Source of the DNA: Kingdonia uniflora
Lineage: Eukaryota > Streptophyta > Magnoliopsida > Ranunculales > Circaeasteraceae
Length of the DNA stretch: 64,000 nt
Assembly (NCBI GenBank): GCA_014058105.1
Contig: JACGCM010000510.1
Span: 1-64,000, forward strand
Direction: 5' to 3'
Each line of letters begins with the position of its first letter. Position 1 is the first letter of the stretch. A program made the position numbers and the translations under genes. The notes under the pieces are model-generated. The model did no database searches and had not been told where the DNA came from. It was given only the letters and a program-made list of their open reading frames with translations. Below, one piece after another: positions 32,680 through 41,638 of this stretch.

Positions 32680-33012
32680 CTATGGCTTTACCAGTTTATG
32701 TGTAAGTTTGATTTTAGGGTGCTTGCAGGATCGTGCTAATCTCTGGGAGCCTTTTATGTCCCACATACCGCATGTGGTAGTGAAACACAGTGTTTGATGG
32801 TAGGTCGAAGGTATGGGATTCATAACATAGAACCAATCGCGGCCCAAAATTCCAAGGTATTCGAACTTCTTATTGATGCTAAGGAAACTAGTTTGAAGGG
32901 ATATAGGGCCAGTGGTGACGGAGAGGCTGAGTCGGACGACGGCCACCTCTGTAGATCTATTAAAACCTTTTAGTTTGACGTTTGTGGGGGTGATCAGATC
33001 GGTCTTATGCAT
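32680..33012 (-). pseudogene. Gypsy 1 protease region
   Basis: Minus-strand frame ending with YLGILGRDWFYVMNPIPSTY then HQTLCF, which matches the C-terminal part of gypsy retropepsins (ILGRPWL...PSTYHQ). The active-site DTG motif lies upstream at 33000-33100 (region reading VVTGSAADMLFLQ), where Asp is not evident. Confidence 0.65.
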
Positions 33013-34324
33013 AACTCAGACCGTTTGAAGGAAAAGCATATCGGCTGCACTACCGGTGACGACGAGCATCGTGTGGAGAACGAGGTGCCCAACTTTGATC
33101 ATGATGACTAAAGGGTCTGAATGAGGGAAACGAACATGGGAGGTGTTGCAGTCGACAAAGGATATACCTTCGGGTCGAGGGTGAAGGCTCGATTTCGGTA
33201 GGAGGACTGAAAGTTTTTACTAGTAAGTAAGTTTACAACACTCTTCAACCCGCTTCTATTTGCTTCGGGTGTGGCCACTATCGATGTTGTTTACTTTGAT
33301 CATGTAGGCTTGAAAGATGTGTACTTTGGCAGGTCTGGCATTCAGGGTTAGCTGGGGCTTGAGGTACGACCCATCGAGGTAACTTGGAAGATCGACCACA
33401 TACTGGTGCAGGCGGCTTGCTTTGAGGATCATTTCAAGTGAACGTTGTAACGCGTAGCACTTGTTTGTAGGATAACAATGATATTTGTGGCTCTGGAAGT
33501 AAGGCTCGTCCTTTTTTGACTTCGATGGGGTAAGGGGTCCGCCAAATAAGGTCAGCCTGTATGATTGGTTGAATAGTACTGAGGGGGACAATAAGTTTGG
33601 GTAGGACTGGCAAGGGGCACTTTTTATGAGGTTCGAAGGATTGAGCATCAAAGTGGGTGCATTTACGGTTATCAACCTCATTGTAGACGGGAGCGACTAA
33701 GGTTGTACAGGGTTGTCGAGGCCTATTGTGGTTGGTGGTAAAGGTTTAGTCCGGGCGATTAATTTTACGGAGATGTTTGAGATCGATGTATCCATTGACT
33801 TTGGATAGTATCTCTTCGAGGATTTTGGAGGATGATATATTCCTTAACGTAGTTGTGGTCGGGCAGGGCATTAGAGTAGGTTAGGATGGCATTCGCGCAA
33901 TCGAGGTTCTCGACTTTGCACGATTCATCGAAGAAATGCTTGGTAAAGTTCTTGAGCATTTCAGTAGGTATCTTGCGGAAGAGGGCATCGACTCGGACTT
34001 CACGGTTTTGTTGAAGGCGAAGTGAGAGATAAACATACTCGATAGTTGTTCGAAGCTTTGGATGGACCCATTGGGGAGGCTATAGTACCATTTGAAGAGG
34101 CTGTCGGTAAGACTGGTGGGAAATATTCAACAGAGGAAGTGATCCACTGAAGAGTGCAGGGTTAACGTATTTTGGAACTCAAGGGTATGGGATTGAGGAT
34201 CAGTGTTGCGATATTTACAGGTTTTTGGGGTATGAAAGTTTGAAGGCACCTCGACAGCGAGGAGCTTCGGGCATATTAGATTATTAAGTCGAATCCAAGA
34301 GTTCGGTGTAGGGTTGACGCTGAT

Positions 34325-34857
34325 TAGGGCTGTCAATGGATCAGATTGGAGTCGGATTGATGCAAATCTGAATCCGATCCGAAACTTTATATGTAACATC
34401 CATATCCAATCCGATCTGAAATTTTATAAGTAACATCGGAATACAACCCAGTCCGAAACTATTTTCGGAGGTCCAAATCCAAAATTCGATCCGACCATAA
34501 TTTTATTTGATGAATAAAAATGTGGATTAAAAGGCCTGAACCCATGACCTTTCATGGGTTTTAAGAACTAAGTACCACTTAGCCACAAAGCTAGATGCTT
34601 TATAATCTATTTTTATTATTATATATAATATATTTCTAATAGTTGTAGAACATTAACATTGATTAAATATAAATATATCAGTATATAACTTCAGATCGAA
34701 TGTTTATCAGATTGGACTGGGCATCATCCGAATCCAATCCGAAATTATTTTGGATGTTCTTTATTCGGATTGGATCGGAAAAAATGACATCCATATCCTT
34801 AAAAGGAATCGGATTTCGGATCAGATTTTGATTATATCTAATCCATTGACAGCCCTA
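34325..34857. mobile_element. hAT-type MITE inside gypsy 1 gag
   Basis: 533 bases with terminal inverted repeats TAGGGCTGTCAATGGAT and ATCCATTGACAGCCCTA (a few internal bases differ). Flanks ACGCTGAT and GCGTTGAT match at six of eight positions, as expected for an old 8-bp hAT target duplication. The interior repeats GGATCGGATT-like words in both directions, giving strong fold-back. No transposase. It contains the tRNA-like segment listed separately. Confidence 0.85.
34530..34598 (-). repeat. tRNA-like segment (A and B boxes) within the MITE
   Basis: On the minus strand TGGCTAAGTGG (34575-34585) matches the pol III A box TRGCNNARNGG. GGTTCAGGCC (34533-34542) resembles the B box GGTTCRANTCC. 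The spacing of 32 bases is tRNA-like. No complete cloverleaf could be confirmed by eye, so it is a tRNA-derived or SINE-like piece and not called as a functional tRNA gene. Confidence 0.5.
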
Positions 34858-35513
34858 GCGTTGATACGTATGGCGGTGTTGATTTTTTGGTCGAGTTCTT
34901 GTTGGGTGAGATAGGCTGCTTGAGGGGAATAACGATAGGTTCGCGGGTGGTAGGGCCGCGGGTTAAGAGTGTACTCGACACTGCGTCGGGACACCTTGGG
35001 GGATGTCGGAAGTACGGAGGGTGAAGTTGGAGGAATCAGAGGAAATGGGGATCCCGAGGTGTATCGAACCTGCAGGCACAGTAGTGGGGGCACTTTTGGT
35101 ACCAAGGTAGATCAGAGGCACTTCAGTATAGGGGTAGGGGCCAAGGCATGCGCGGGAAAATACGCGCGAAGGTTTAGGGGCAAGGGAACGTAGAAGGGCA
35201 TCTTGAGTTTGTACTTATTGGAGTTCCCGCACTGTGTGGCAGATCTCGTTGAGGGCTCGATGTTGTCTATCGTTGTCATCCAAACAACACTGTCGTTCAG
35301 CTTCGAGCTCTTGACAATGTTCATCGCGCTTGAGGCACAATTGGTTGGTATGACACTCTTCTTCCTGAACGAATTGGTGACTGATGAGGGCACATTGGGT
35401 GGCAATACAGTCAGCAGAGGTATCGACAATGGCAGAGATGGAACAGAGGGTGGGGGCCATTGGAGATTGGTATGGGGTGAAAGAAAAAGGAATTGAAGGT
35501 GGAGGGTATATTA

Positions 35514-35527
35514 CAGACGGTGCCAAA
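35514..35527 (-). other. Primer binding site of gypsy 1
   Basis: Minus-strand TTTGGCACCGTCTG next to the LTR; a one-base variant of TTTGGCGCCGTCTG, a primer site class common in plant gypsy elements. Gypsy 2 has a related site (38440-38459). Confidence 0.8.
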
Positions 35528-36248
35528 TGTAGGGGCATGATCTCGTAGAGGGGAGTTCACACTCTTACATCGTGTGGGTTTAGATTTGACTAGTGGTTTG
35601 TACAAATATATAAGACAGAAATAAAAGATTACTTCGCTGACATACTTGCGCGGAGCCCATGAATTGGTATTCTCCATGACCTCTAACGAGGATTTGAATG
35701 GGATAATATATATATGGATGAAGTTACAATTCGAATTGAATAGAAGTGGAGTATGTTCGAAGGTAGTTGATCTTAAGGGAGGTTTGGGTTGAGTGTCTCT
35801 GACCCCTTTATGATGTCTCTCCTTTCCTATTTATAGGAGATAGGAAAGGATGAGTCTTCATGAGAGGTCATATTACATATATACCCTTTTGGGGAAGCTT
35901 TCCTGTGCGTGAGGTTGGTTTTGACCTGTAGCTGTCTGGCAGCTTATTTCACTGTATTATCTGGTGAGCTGGCTGTCTTGTTTGTCTGCCTTCAACCATG
36001 CACCGATATGGTCGAAGTCCTCTTTATACTTGTATTGGGTTTTGTATGCTGCATGACTACCTTCAGTTTCGAATCTTACGGTAAGCTTCGGCTCTTTGGT
36101 AAGTTTTGATGTGGCCTTCGAGTGTTAGGTTAGTCTCGGAAGGCTTTGGGTAGATCATATGCATTTGGCTGTTTTATGGGTTCCCTAGGCTTCGATGTAG
36201 CCTTCTAGTATTCGATTAGTCTTGGAAGGCTGCGAGTAGGCTACTATA
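35528..36248 (-). repeat. 5' LTR of gypsy 1
   Basis: Starts TGTAGGGGCATGATC and ends CTACTATA on the plus strand. It is the upstream LTR in the minus-strand reading. Followed by ACTTC. The final CA has mutated to TA. Confidence 0.9.
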
Positions 36249-36760
36249 ACTTCGACGGTTACTTTAACGGTCGGAGGAAAGGATACCAACGATCTTTAAC
36301 AACGTGAATAACCTTAGGATAACAACGATTTTTTTCTCCCCAATGACCTCTGTATGGGGACTTTAGTGAATACACAATGATAGTTAGAAGACTTGGTACA
36401 TCAATGAGACAAACAGTACATCAATGAAAATTAAGAGAATCGTTAGAAGTTTTTTTTGTTTTTTTTAAGAAGAAGAAAAAAAAAATTGCTTTGATTTTTA
36501 AGGTTGGTAGTTTATTTTAGGGGGAATCTTCCTTCTTATTATTGTAGTAGCTTAGACTACTTAACAACTTCAGTAGGGATAGTTTCTCATTTGTTTTTTT
36601 TACTATTTATCATCTATTTTGCCAGAACTTTGGTATTTGTTCATAAATCTTTGTCATTTTTTTCCTATAACTTTGTCTTTTGTTCATAAATCTTTATCAT
36701 TTGGTAGTTTTATTACTGTAGCTGATTAGACTATTGAATAACATTTAATGCATAAGAATA
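36249..36760. mobile_element. MULE remainder right of gypsy 1
   Basis: Resumes directly after the gypsy LTR. A cluster of the TCATTTGTT repeat lies at about 36586-36710, in plus-strand direction, opposite to the mudrA arm. No gene and no terminal repeat were recognised. The right limit is approximate. Confidence 0.5.
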
Positions 36761-36900
36761 GGGGTGGCAGCTAGAGGGTAGTAGGTGGGACCAATATCTA
36801 TTTGGTAATTTTAGTATCGATTTTCGAAGTGCCTTGCCAAAGTATCGATTGTGTAAAGTTGGCATCTTTTAGTATTTAAAATCATAATTGCCGTAATCTT

Positions 36901-37085
36901 ATTATCCTCGCAAGTTGGAAAATGTTGACGCATGACTCGAGAATATCTGGCAATGAACAAGATATTAACCTTTTGAAAAATTAACGCTTAATATGTTTTT
37001 TTAGCATCGCGTCTCTTTGATCCCCACATGTCAGAAATCTACATTTCATCCGAGTTACTCAAACGCTACGTCCATATGAGGGTTT
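36901..37085. repeat. Left half of an old dispersed repeat
   Basis: Shares GTTGGAAAATGTTGACGC, TTAACGCTT, CGTCTCT and CATCCGAGTTACT in order with the complete copy at 57721-58135. Similarity stops at about 37085 and resumes at 55144, so this copy was split by the whole block between. Confidence 0.7.
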
Positions 37086-37146
37086 TGCTAGAAGTAGATT
37101 AGTGCTAGTAGTCTATCTAGGAGCAGTATAGTCTTTTTTATTTTAT

Positions 37147-37259
37147 TGTAGACTACATATAGCCAAGTTTCTAGGTTGTAACCTAAGTTGTTTTATTCCA
37201 ATGTATTCTTTAGAGTTCTTGTGCTTTTCTATCCTTCTCCAATCTTATAAGTTCTATCA
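37147..37259 (+). repeat. Short LTR-like repeat, left copy
   Basis: 113 bases starting TGTAGACTACA and ending TTCTATCA, followed at once by a tRNA-Met-type primer site. It matches 55003-55098 (AGCCAAGTTTCTAGGTTG, ATTCTTTAGAGTT, AATCTTATAAGTTCTAT). Length and order fit a small LTR or TRIM-type LTR. Confidence 0.65.
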
Positions 37260-37272
37260 TGGTATTAGGGCC
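37260..37272 (+). other. tRNA-Met-type primer binding site, mutated
   Basis: TGGTATTAGGGCC, two changes from the plant copia/TRIM site TGGTATCAGAGCC, directly after the LTR-like repeat. Confidence 0.65.
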
Positions 37273-37692
37273 ATCATAAATCTCTCTCTTCTTCCTCTTT
37301 CTCCTCAATTCGATTTTAGGGTTAGGGTTTGTGCTTCGATTTTGAACAATTTCTGCCAAATTCGCGAGTGGGATTAGGTTTATTTGTTGATCAGGGTGTG
37401 ATGTTAGTCAAATTGGGAACAACATTTTGTTGTTGACTGTGTTAGGGGGTCTGGATCTTGTTTGGGTTTGAATCTTTTAATGTGTTTAGGGTTTTCTTCA
37501 CCGACTTCGTCTTCATTTGCGTTTGAAACCCATCGATCTGTATCGATTGGTTGAAATTGGGTTTGATTCTCTAGTTGTTGGAGTTTGGAAATATGGCAAA
37601 ATTTCTTGATTGACTTATGGTTTGGAAATTTGGGGGTTTTGTTTGTTAGGAGAGAGCAACTTTGAAACCCTAACCCCATCCTATCTCCGTGG

Positions 37693-37935
37693 ATGAGCCA
37701 ATCTTTATCTAGCATCCAAACCCCATCAAGATCATCATCAATAACAACACCTTCTTACCGTTTCAAGAACAAATCAACGACTGTGATTTCCCCCATGAAC
37801 AACAACAACAACGACGACCCCAACATCGTCATTGATCCTGGCCTCATCTCAGAACTCCCAGACAAGTGTTTAGCTTAGGTTTTTCAATCCCTCGGACCCG
37901 GTGACCACAAACGATGTTCCCTCGTGTGTTTGTAG
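37693..37935 (+). pseudogene. Truncated F-box gene fragment (VFB/SKIP2-like)
   Basis: From ATG 37693 the frame reads a low-complexity N-terminus, then YRFKNKSTTVISPM and LISELPDKCLA, a TAG at 37876, and VFQSLGPGDHKRCSLVC before a second stop at 37933. The F-box core L-P-D-x-C-L-x-x-x-F-Q-S-L-x-x-G-D and RCSLVC is characteristic of the VIER F-BOX / SKIP2 family of SCF ubiquitin-ligase adaptors. The LRR part that follows in the family is absent. The fragment lies 430 bases after a retroelement primer site, so it may be a piece of a host gene picked up by a short LTR element. The upstream 37273-37692 looks like plant 5' leader (GGGTTAGGGTTT) and has no other gene. Confidence 0.65.
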
Positions 37936-38070
37936 TAGCATATTCCCCAACAGAACCACATCTCACCCCACATTCGATAAGGAAAAGCTAGCAAAACCAT
38001 GTTGAAAGTATTCGATCATTCGAGAAGACATCAATACTACATCTACATATCTCGACCATCTACAAGTAGC

Positions 38071-38438
38071 TGTTATACTTGGTCAAATAGAGCCGTTGCA
38101 CATGGTCCGTGAAGTTCGTCCACCACCCATAAAAATAAGAAATATAGTTGTAACTGCATGTATCTATCTATAAATACAGACAAAACATATGTCAAAAAGG
38201 ACTAGGAGATATCAGTATAATTTATATTGTAACACTCAACTCAATCTCTCTATAAGTATAATAGACTAGCACATAGTATATTCTTATCTTAAAATCCTTC
38301 TCGAGGTCGTGGTTTTTCTCAGACTCTACTGTGTTTCCACGTAAAATCTAATGTGTTGAAGTCTTTGTTTACATATAAGTTGTATTCCCTTAACAAAAGT
38401 ATTGACGAGGTTTACCAACCGGAAAACTAGCCATTACA
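38071..38438 (+). repeat. 5' LTR of gypsy 2
   Basis: The right edge is fixed by ATTACA followed by the primer site. The left edge (TGTTATACTT) is estimated because no second LTR exists in the window. It contains a TATA-like CTATAAATACAG at about 38167. Confidence 0.6.
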
Positions 38439-38439
38439 A

Positions 38440-38459
38440 TTAGCACCGTCTATGAGAAC
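38440..38459 (+). other. Primer binding site of gypsy 2
   Basis: TTAGCACCGTCTATGAGAAC, a mutated form of TTGGCGCCGTCTGTGGGAAC found in many plant gypsy elements. Confidence 0.75.
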
Positions 38460-38498
38460 CTACTCTTTTCTTTACCAAATCTCATCCCAAACAATTGC

Positions 38499-39452
38499 TG
38501 CAATGACCAACATGAACCTCAGAAGTGCCTCTAGTTCCCAGAGGAACAATGAGGACATTCCAATAACCGCCTTACTAGAAATAGTCAATTTACACAATGT
38601 TGTTGTTGAGCTTCAGAAGCAGATGGAGTCCGATAGGATCCAACGACTTGAAGATCAAAGAATTTATGATCAAGCCCTCCAAGTTGAGTGAGACGAGAGG
38701 AGAAGAGTCTAGGAATAACAGAGTTGAACTCATCAAAAAGAAATGGAAAGTCTGCGAAGACAACATGATCGATTCACTGCTTGACAAAGGTCACCCCTCC
38801 CAGCCAGAAGTGGACATCGATCACGAGCTCCCCAGAGGGAAAATATACCAAGAGAAGAACGTAATCAAACTTCCAGATCTCGATCAAGAAACCCAGACAA
38901 GGTGTCACGATATTTTGGACTCACGTCATCAGCGTCGACCACCCAGGGAAGTCAACGTACTCACCTCCTTTGAGGCAACCAGTAAGAAAACGGTTGGGTC
39001 TTGAAGGACAAGGAAATTTTGATCTTTAAGCTGCAACAGTACCAAACCTTCCCCCATAATTCGTTACTCTAGATGACCTGAATAATCAGATTTTGGCCAT
39101 ACATTCCCATAACACTAGTCGAAGATCCGCTCTAGAAAGGATCAAGACAAATGCTATTATGTATATTTCAGACAACTTTTACATGCTAAAGTTTTAACAA
39201 TATGTTGGCCTCACCGACCCTCTCACCCATGTTCGTCATTTCAAAGCAGCAGTCAGGTTGTACTCCAAACTCGATCATATGTTATGTTGTTTGATCAACA
39301 TGAGCCTCAAAGAGGAACAACTCATATAGTTTCATACCATCCCTGAATGATTGATAACTAGCTTCTCGAATCAAATTACGCCCATGCTAAAAAACAAGAG
39401 ATAACGGTCGATTCATTATTCTTCTTCAAACAACAAACAAGGTGCAAAGGAA
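38499..39452 (+). pseudogene. Gypsy 2 gag, first part, decayed
   Basis: From ATG 38499 the frame reads MTNMNLRSASSSQRNNEDIP and a helix to about 38691. A second frame (38680-39004) continues with basic and acidic sequence. Gag homology (YVGLTDPLTHVRHFKAAVRL) is readable at about 39190-39260, with frame changes. Ends at the LINE target site. Confidence 0.65.
39441..39452 (+). repeat. Target duplication of the LINE, left
   Basis: GGTGCAAAGGAA, repeated exactly at 45301-45312 on the other side of the LINE poly(A). Confidence 0.9.
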
Positions 39453-39864
39453 TTTCTAGTAGAGTCTTTGGTAGGATATCAGAGTTGAATTGGGAAAAAA
39501 ATGAGAATCTTTATGGTGTATTTTTCCTCTTCCTAATTATGAAATTTCGTTTGCAATTCTTCATGCTCGATAATTTGCAAACTATCCTCTTGCGATCTTT
39601 GCAGATCCATTGGATTTGAGCTCATCTGGAGATCTTTTCCTAAGAGGTTTCTGTTCTGGATTCTTGTTATTTTTGAATTGCAATTTTGATTTTTGTTTGA
39701 TCTTCGACTCAATCTCGCGATCCTAGCTGATTCTCTGTGATTTGATCTTATTAAGAGATCTATTTTCTCTATAAATTGATAATCGCACTCTCCCCTTCTC
39801 ATCCTCAAACCTGTCCTCTCCTTGCTGTCTATTTTTTCTTCCCCTTTCCTATCATATTAGTTTC

Positions 39865-41169
39865 ATGGCTTCCTCCTCTGCTGCTACTACTTCCAACCCC
39901 GCTCCGGATGTAGTAGTTGTGGCGGCTCCACATTCTTTTGCCAACGTAACGGCGGTCAAACCTTCTCTTGAAGAGTTTGCCCCTGAAACTATGTTCTCAT
40001 TCAAAGATGAAATTCCTGTGATGACCATCTCTCCCCATGATCTCAACCATGCTACGACGTCTTTCTCCACCTCTTTAGTGATGAAATTCCCAGCATATCA
40101 GATTCAACATCAAACATAATTGGGGTCTTCTCCAATTACCCACTGTAAGTGTCTTAGACTTCAAACATATTTTGGTTGTGATAAAATTGGAAAAGGATGT
40201 GGTTAGGGCTATAACAAGGGAATCTAGGCAAGTTAAGAACTACTTCTTCAAATTGACCCGATGGTCGGTTCATTTTGATCTCAAGAAGGATTCTCCATAG
40301 ATTTAATTTCCAGGATTAAAACAATGGGATACTCAAGCAGCTAGCAATCATGGTGGGGAGATACCCAGCACAGATACTGCAACTCTCAATCTCAACAGGC
40401 CAACCACTGCTAGGATTTGTGTGGAGGTAGATCTCTCTAAGCCCCTTCCGCCTAGGATTGGGGTAGCTATCTTCAAAATTTTGATAGTACAGGATGTTTT
40501 GTATGAAAGATTACCAAGATTTTGCACTCATTGTAGCCTGCAAGGACATAACATGGCATCTTGTACTAGAATCAATCCCTTAGTGGTGGAGGATGTCACC
40601 GGGATTGACAACAATAAGGCCAAGGTGAAGGTGGGTGCTGAGGCTACTAGAACTCAACAAAAGGAGAAGAAAGCAAGTGTTGTGACTCAGGTGGCAGGTT
40701 TTAACAAGGAAGGCAAAGCTTTGGGTCTTTAAAAGAGAATGCAAAGCCTAACAAGATGGATATGGGTGTTGGGGAAAACAAGGGGAAAGGTAAACTGATT
40801 GAAGTGAACGCGGAGAATTTTGTGGCAGTAAACAAATTCTCCAATCTGATAGATGATGCTTTAATGATATATATGAACAATGTAGAAAAGGTGGGAATTG
40901 AGACTGAGAAAGAAGGTGAGTTAGATGTATCTGATGTGGAGAAAGAGGCAGGTTATGTGGAAGACAAAGGAGGTCAGATAAACTTTTATGACGTGGAGAA
41001 AGATGATGATCATGTGAAAGATAAGGGCTTCATCTCAGATAATGAGGTGTACTATGGAACAAGCACAAGGGCTGGTTTCAGTTCTATAACTCCCATAAAA
41101 CCAAGATACAAACCCACTTTTGTGCCATTAAGTGTGGTTACTAGGAGCAAGCTCAAACTGAAACCCTAG
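39865..41169 (+). pseudogene. LINE ORF1 (DUF4283 and zinc-knuckle protein), decayed
   Basis: Starts with MASSSAATTSNPAPDVVVVA at 39865. After a frame break, DUF4283-like residues continue (TRESRQVKNYFFKLTRW). Then come DLSKPLPPRIGVAIFK and the zinc knuckle LPRFCTHCSLQGHNMASC (40521-40570). The C-terminal part (40756-41169) is acidic and contains a twice-repeated motif DVEKEAGYVEDKGG / DVEKDDDHVKDKG. The product would bind RNA in the LINE particle. The stop at 41169 is six bases before the ORF2 start. Confidence 0.75.
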
Positions 41170-41175
41170 TTTTCT

Positions 41176-41590
41176 ATGTTTAGCTCTCTTATAATATGGA
41201 ATTGTAGGGGTATATGGAATAATAGGACAGTGTGCCACTTACAAAAACTTGGGAATCATCACAAAGTTTCTTTGATTATGTTGCTAGAACCTTTTCCAGA
41301 TGTTTCTCAGCTGGAAGGAATTACTATAAGATTTAATTGTTTTTCTTATTTATCTAATAATAAAGAAGGGGGCAAAATTTGGATTATGTGGAAAGGGGTT
41401 TCATAGTAGACTGTGTTCAAGCTAATAACCAATTCTTGCACTGAGCAACATTTGTGTATGCTAAATGTGAGATTGCACAAAGAAGGCCACTTTGAGATGA
41501 TCTCATTATGTTGTCCAACTCAGTGCAAGGTCCTTAGCTTGTCACTGGGGATTTTAATTGCATCAGATTACATAAAGAGTGTGTGTGTGT

Positions 41591-41638
<48 letters not shown>

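Larger units (their letters stand above)
33250..35527 (-). pseudogene. Gypsy 1 gag, decayed and interrupted by a MITE
   Basis: Minus strand. The N-terminal helical part is at 35215-35520 (CHTNQLCLKRDEHCQELEAE). The central gag homology is in pieces at 34127-34310 and 33765-33959. The C-terminal zinc-type stretch at 33256-33681 reads HKYHCYPTNKCYALQRSLEM, like YCxFHxxxGHxTxxCxxL of plant gypsy gags but with the Cys/His partly lost. The MITE at 34325-34857 splits it. Confidence 0.7.
23518..36248 (-). mobile_element. Ty3/gypsy LTR retrotransposon 1 (Tat-like), inserted in the MULE
   Basis: Complete element with LTRs 23518-24255 and 35528-36248, primer site next to the right LTR and polypurine tract next to the left LTR, so it is read from right to left. 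Flanks ACTTT and ACTTC agree at four of five bases, fitting a 5-bp target duplication. Order on the minus strand is gag, protease, RT, RNase H, integrase, then a long 3' region with a plus-strand (antisense) reading region. This layout with an antisense ORF is known from Tat-lineage elements. Over the first ~127 LTR bases the two LTRs differ at roughly one base in eight to nine, so the insertion is old. Confidence 0.9.

Noticed and set aside
31424..32797. Plus-strand frames of 87-158 residues over gypsy 1 pol
   Set aside because: They are antisense shadows of RT and protease sequence with no domain of their own, unlike the antisense gene further left.
34530..34598. A functional tRNA gene
   Set aside because: A and B boxes are present but a full cloverleaf with matching acceptor stem could not be confirmed, and the segment is inside a MITE.
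37404..37715. Minus-strand frame of 103 residues next to the F-box piece
   Set aside because: It is antisense to the leader of the F-box fragment and shows no domain or conserved motif.
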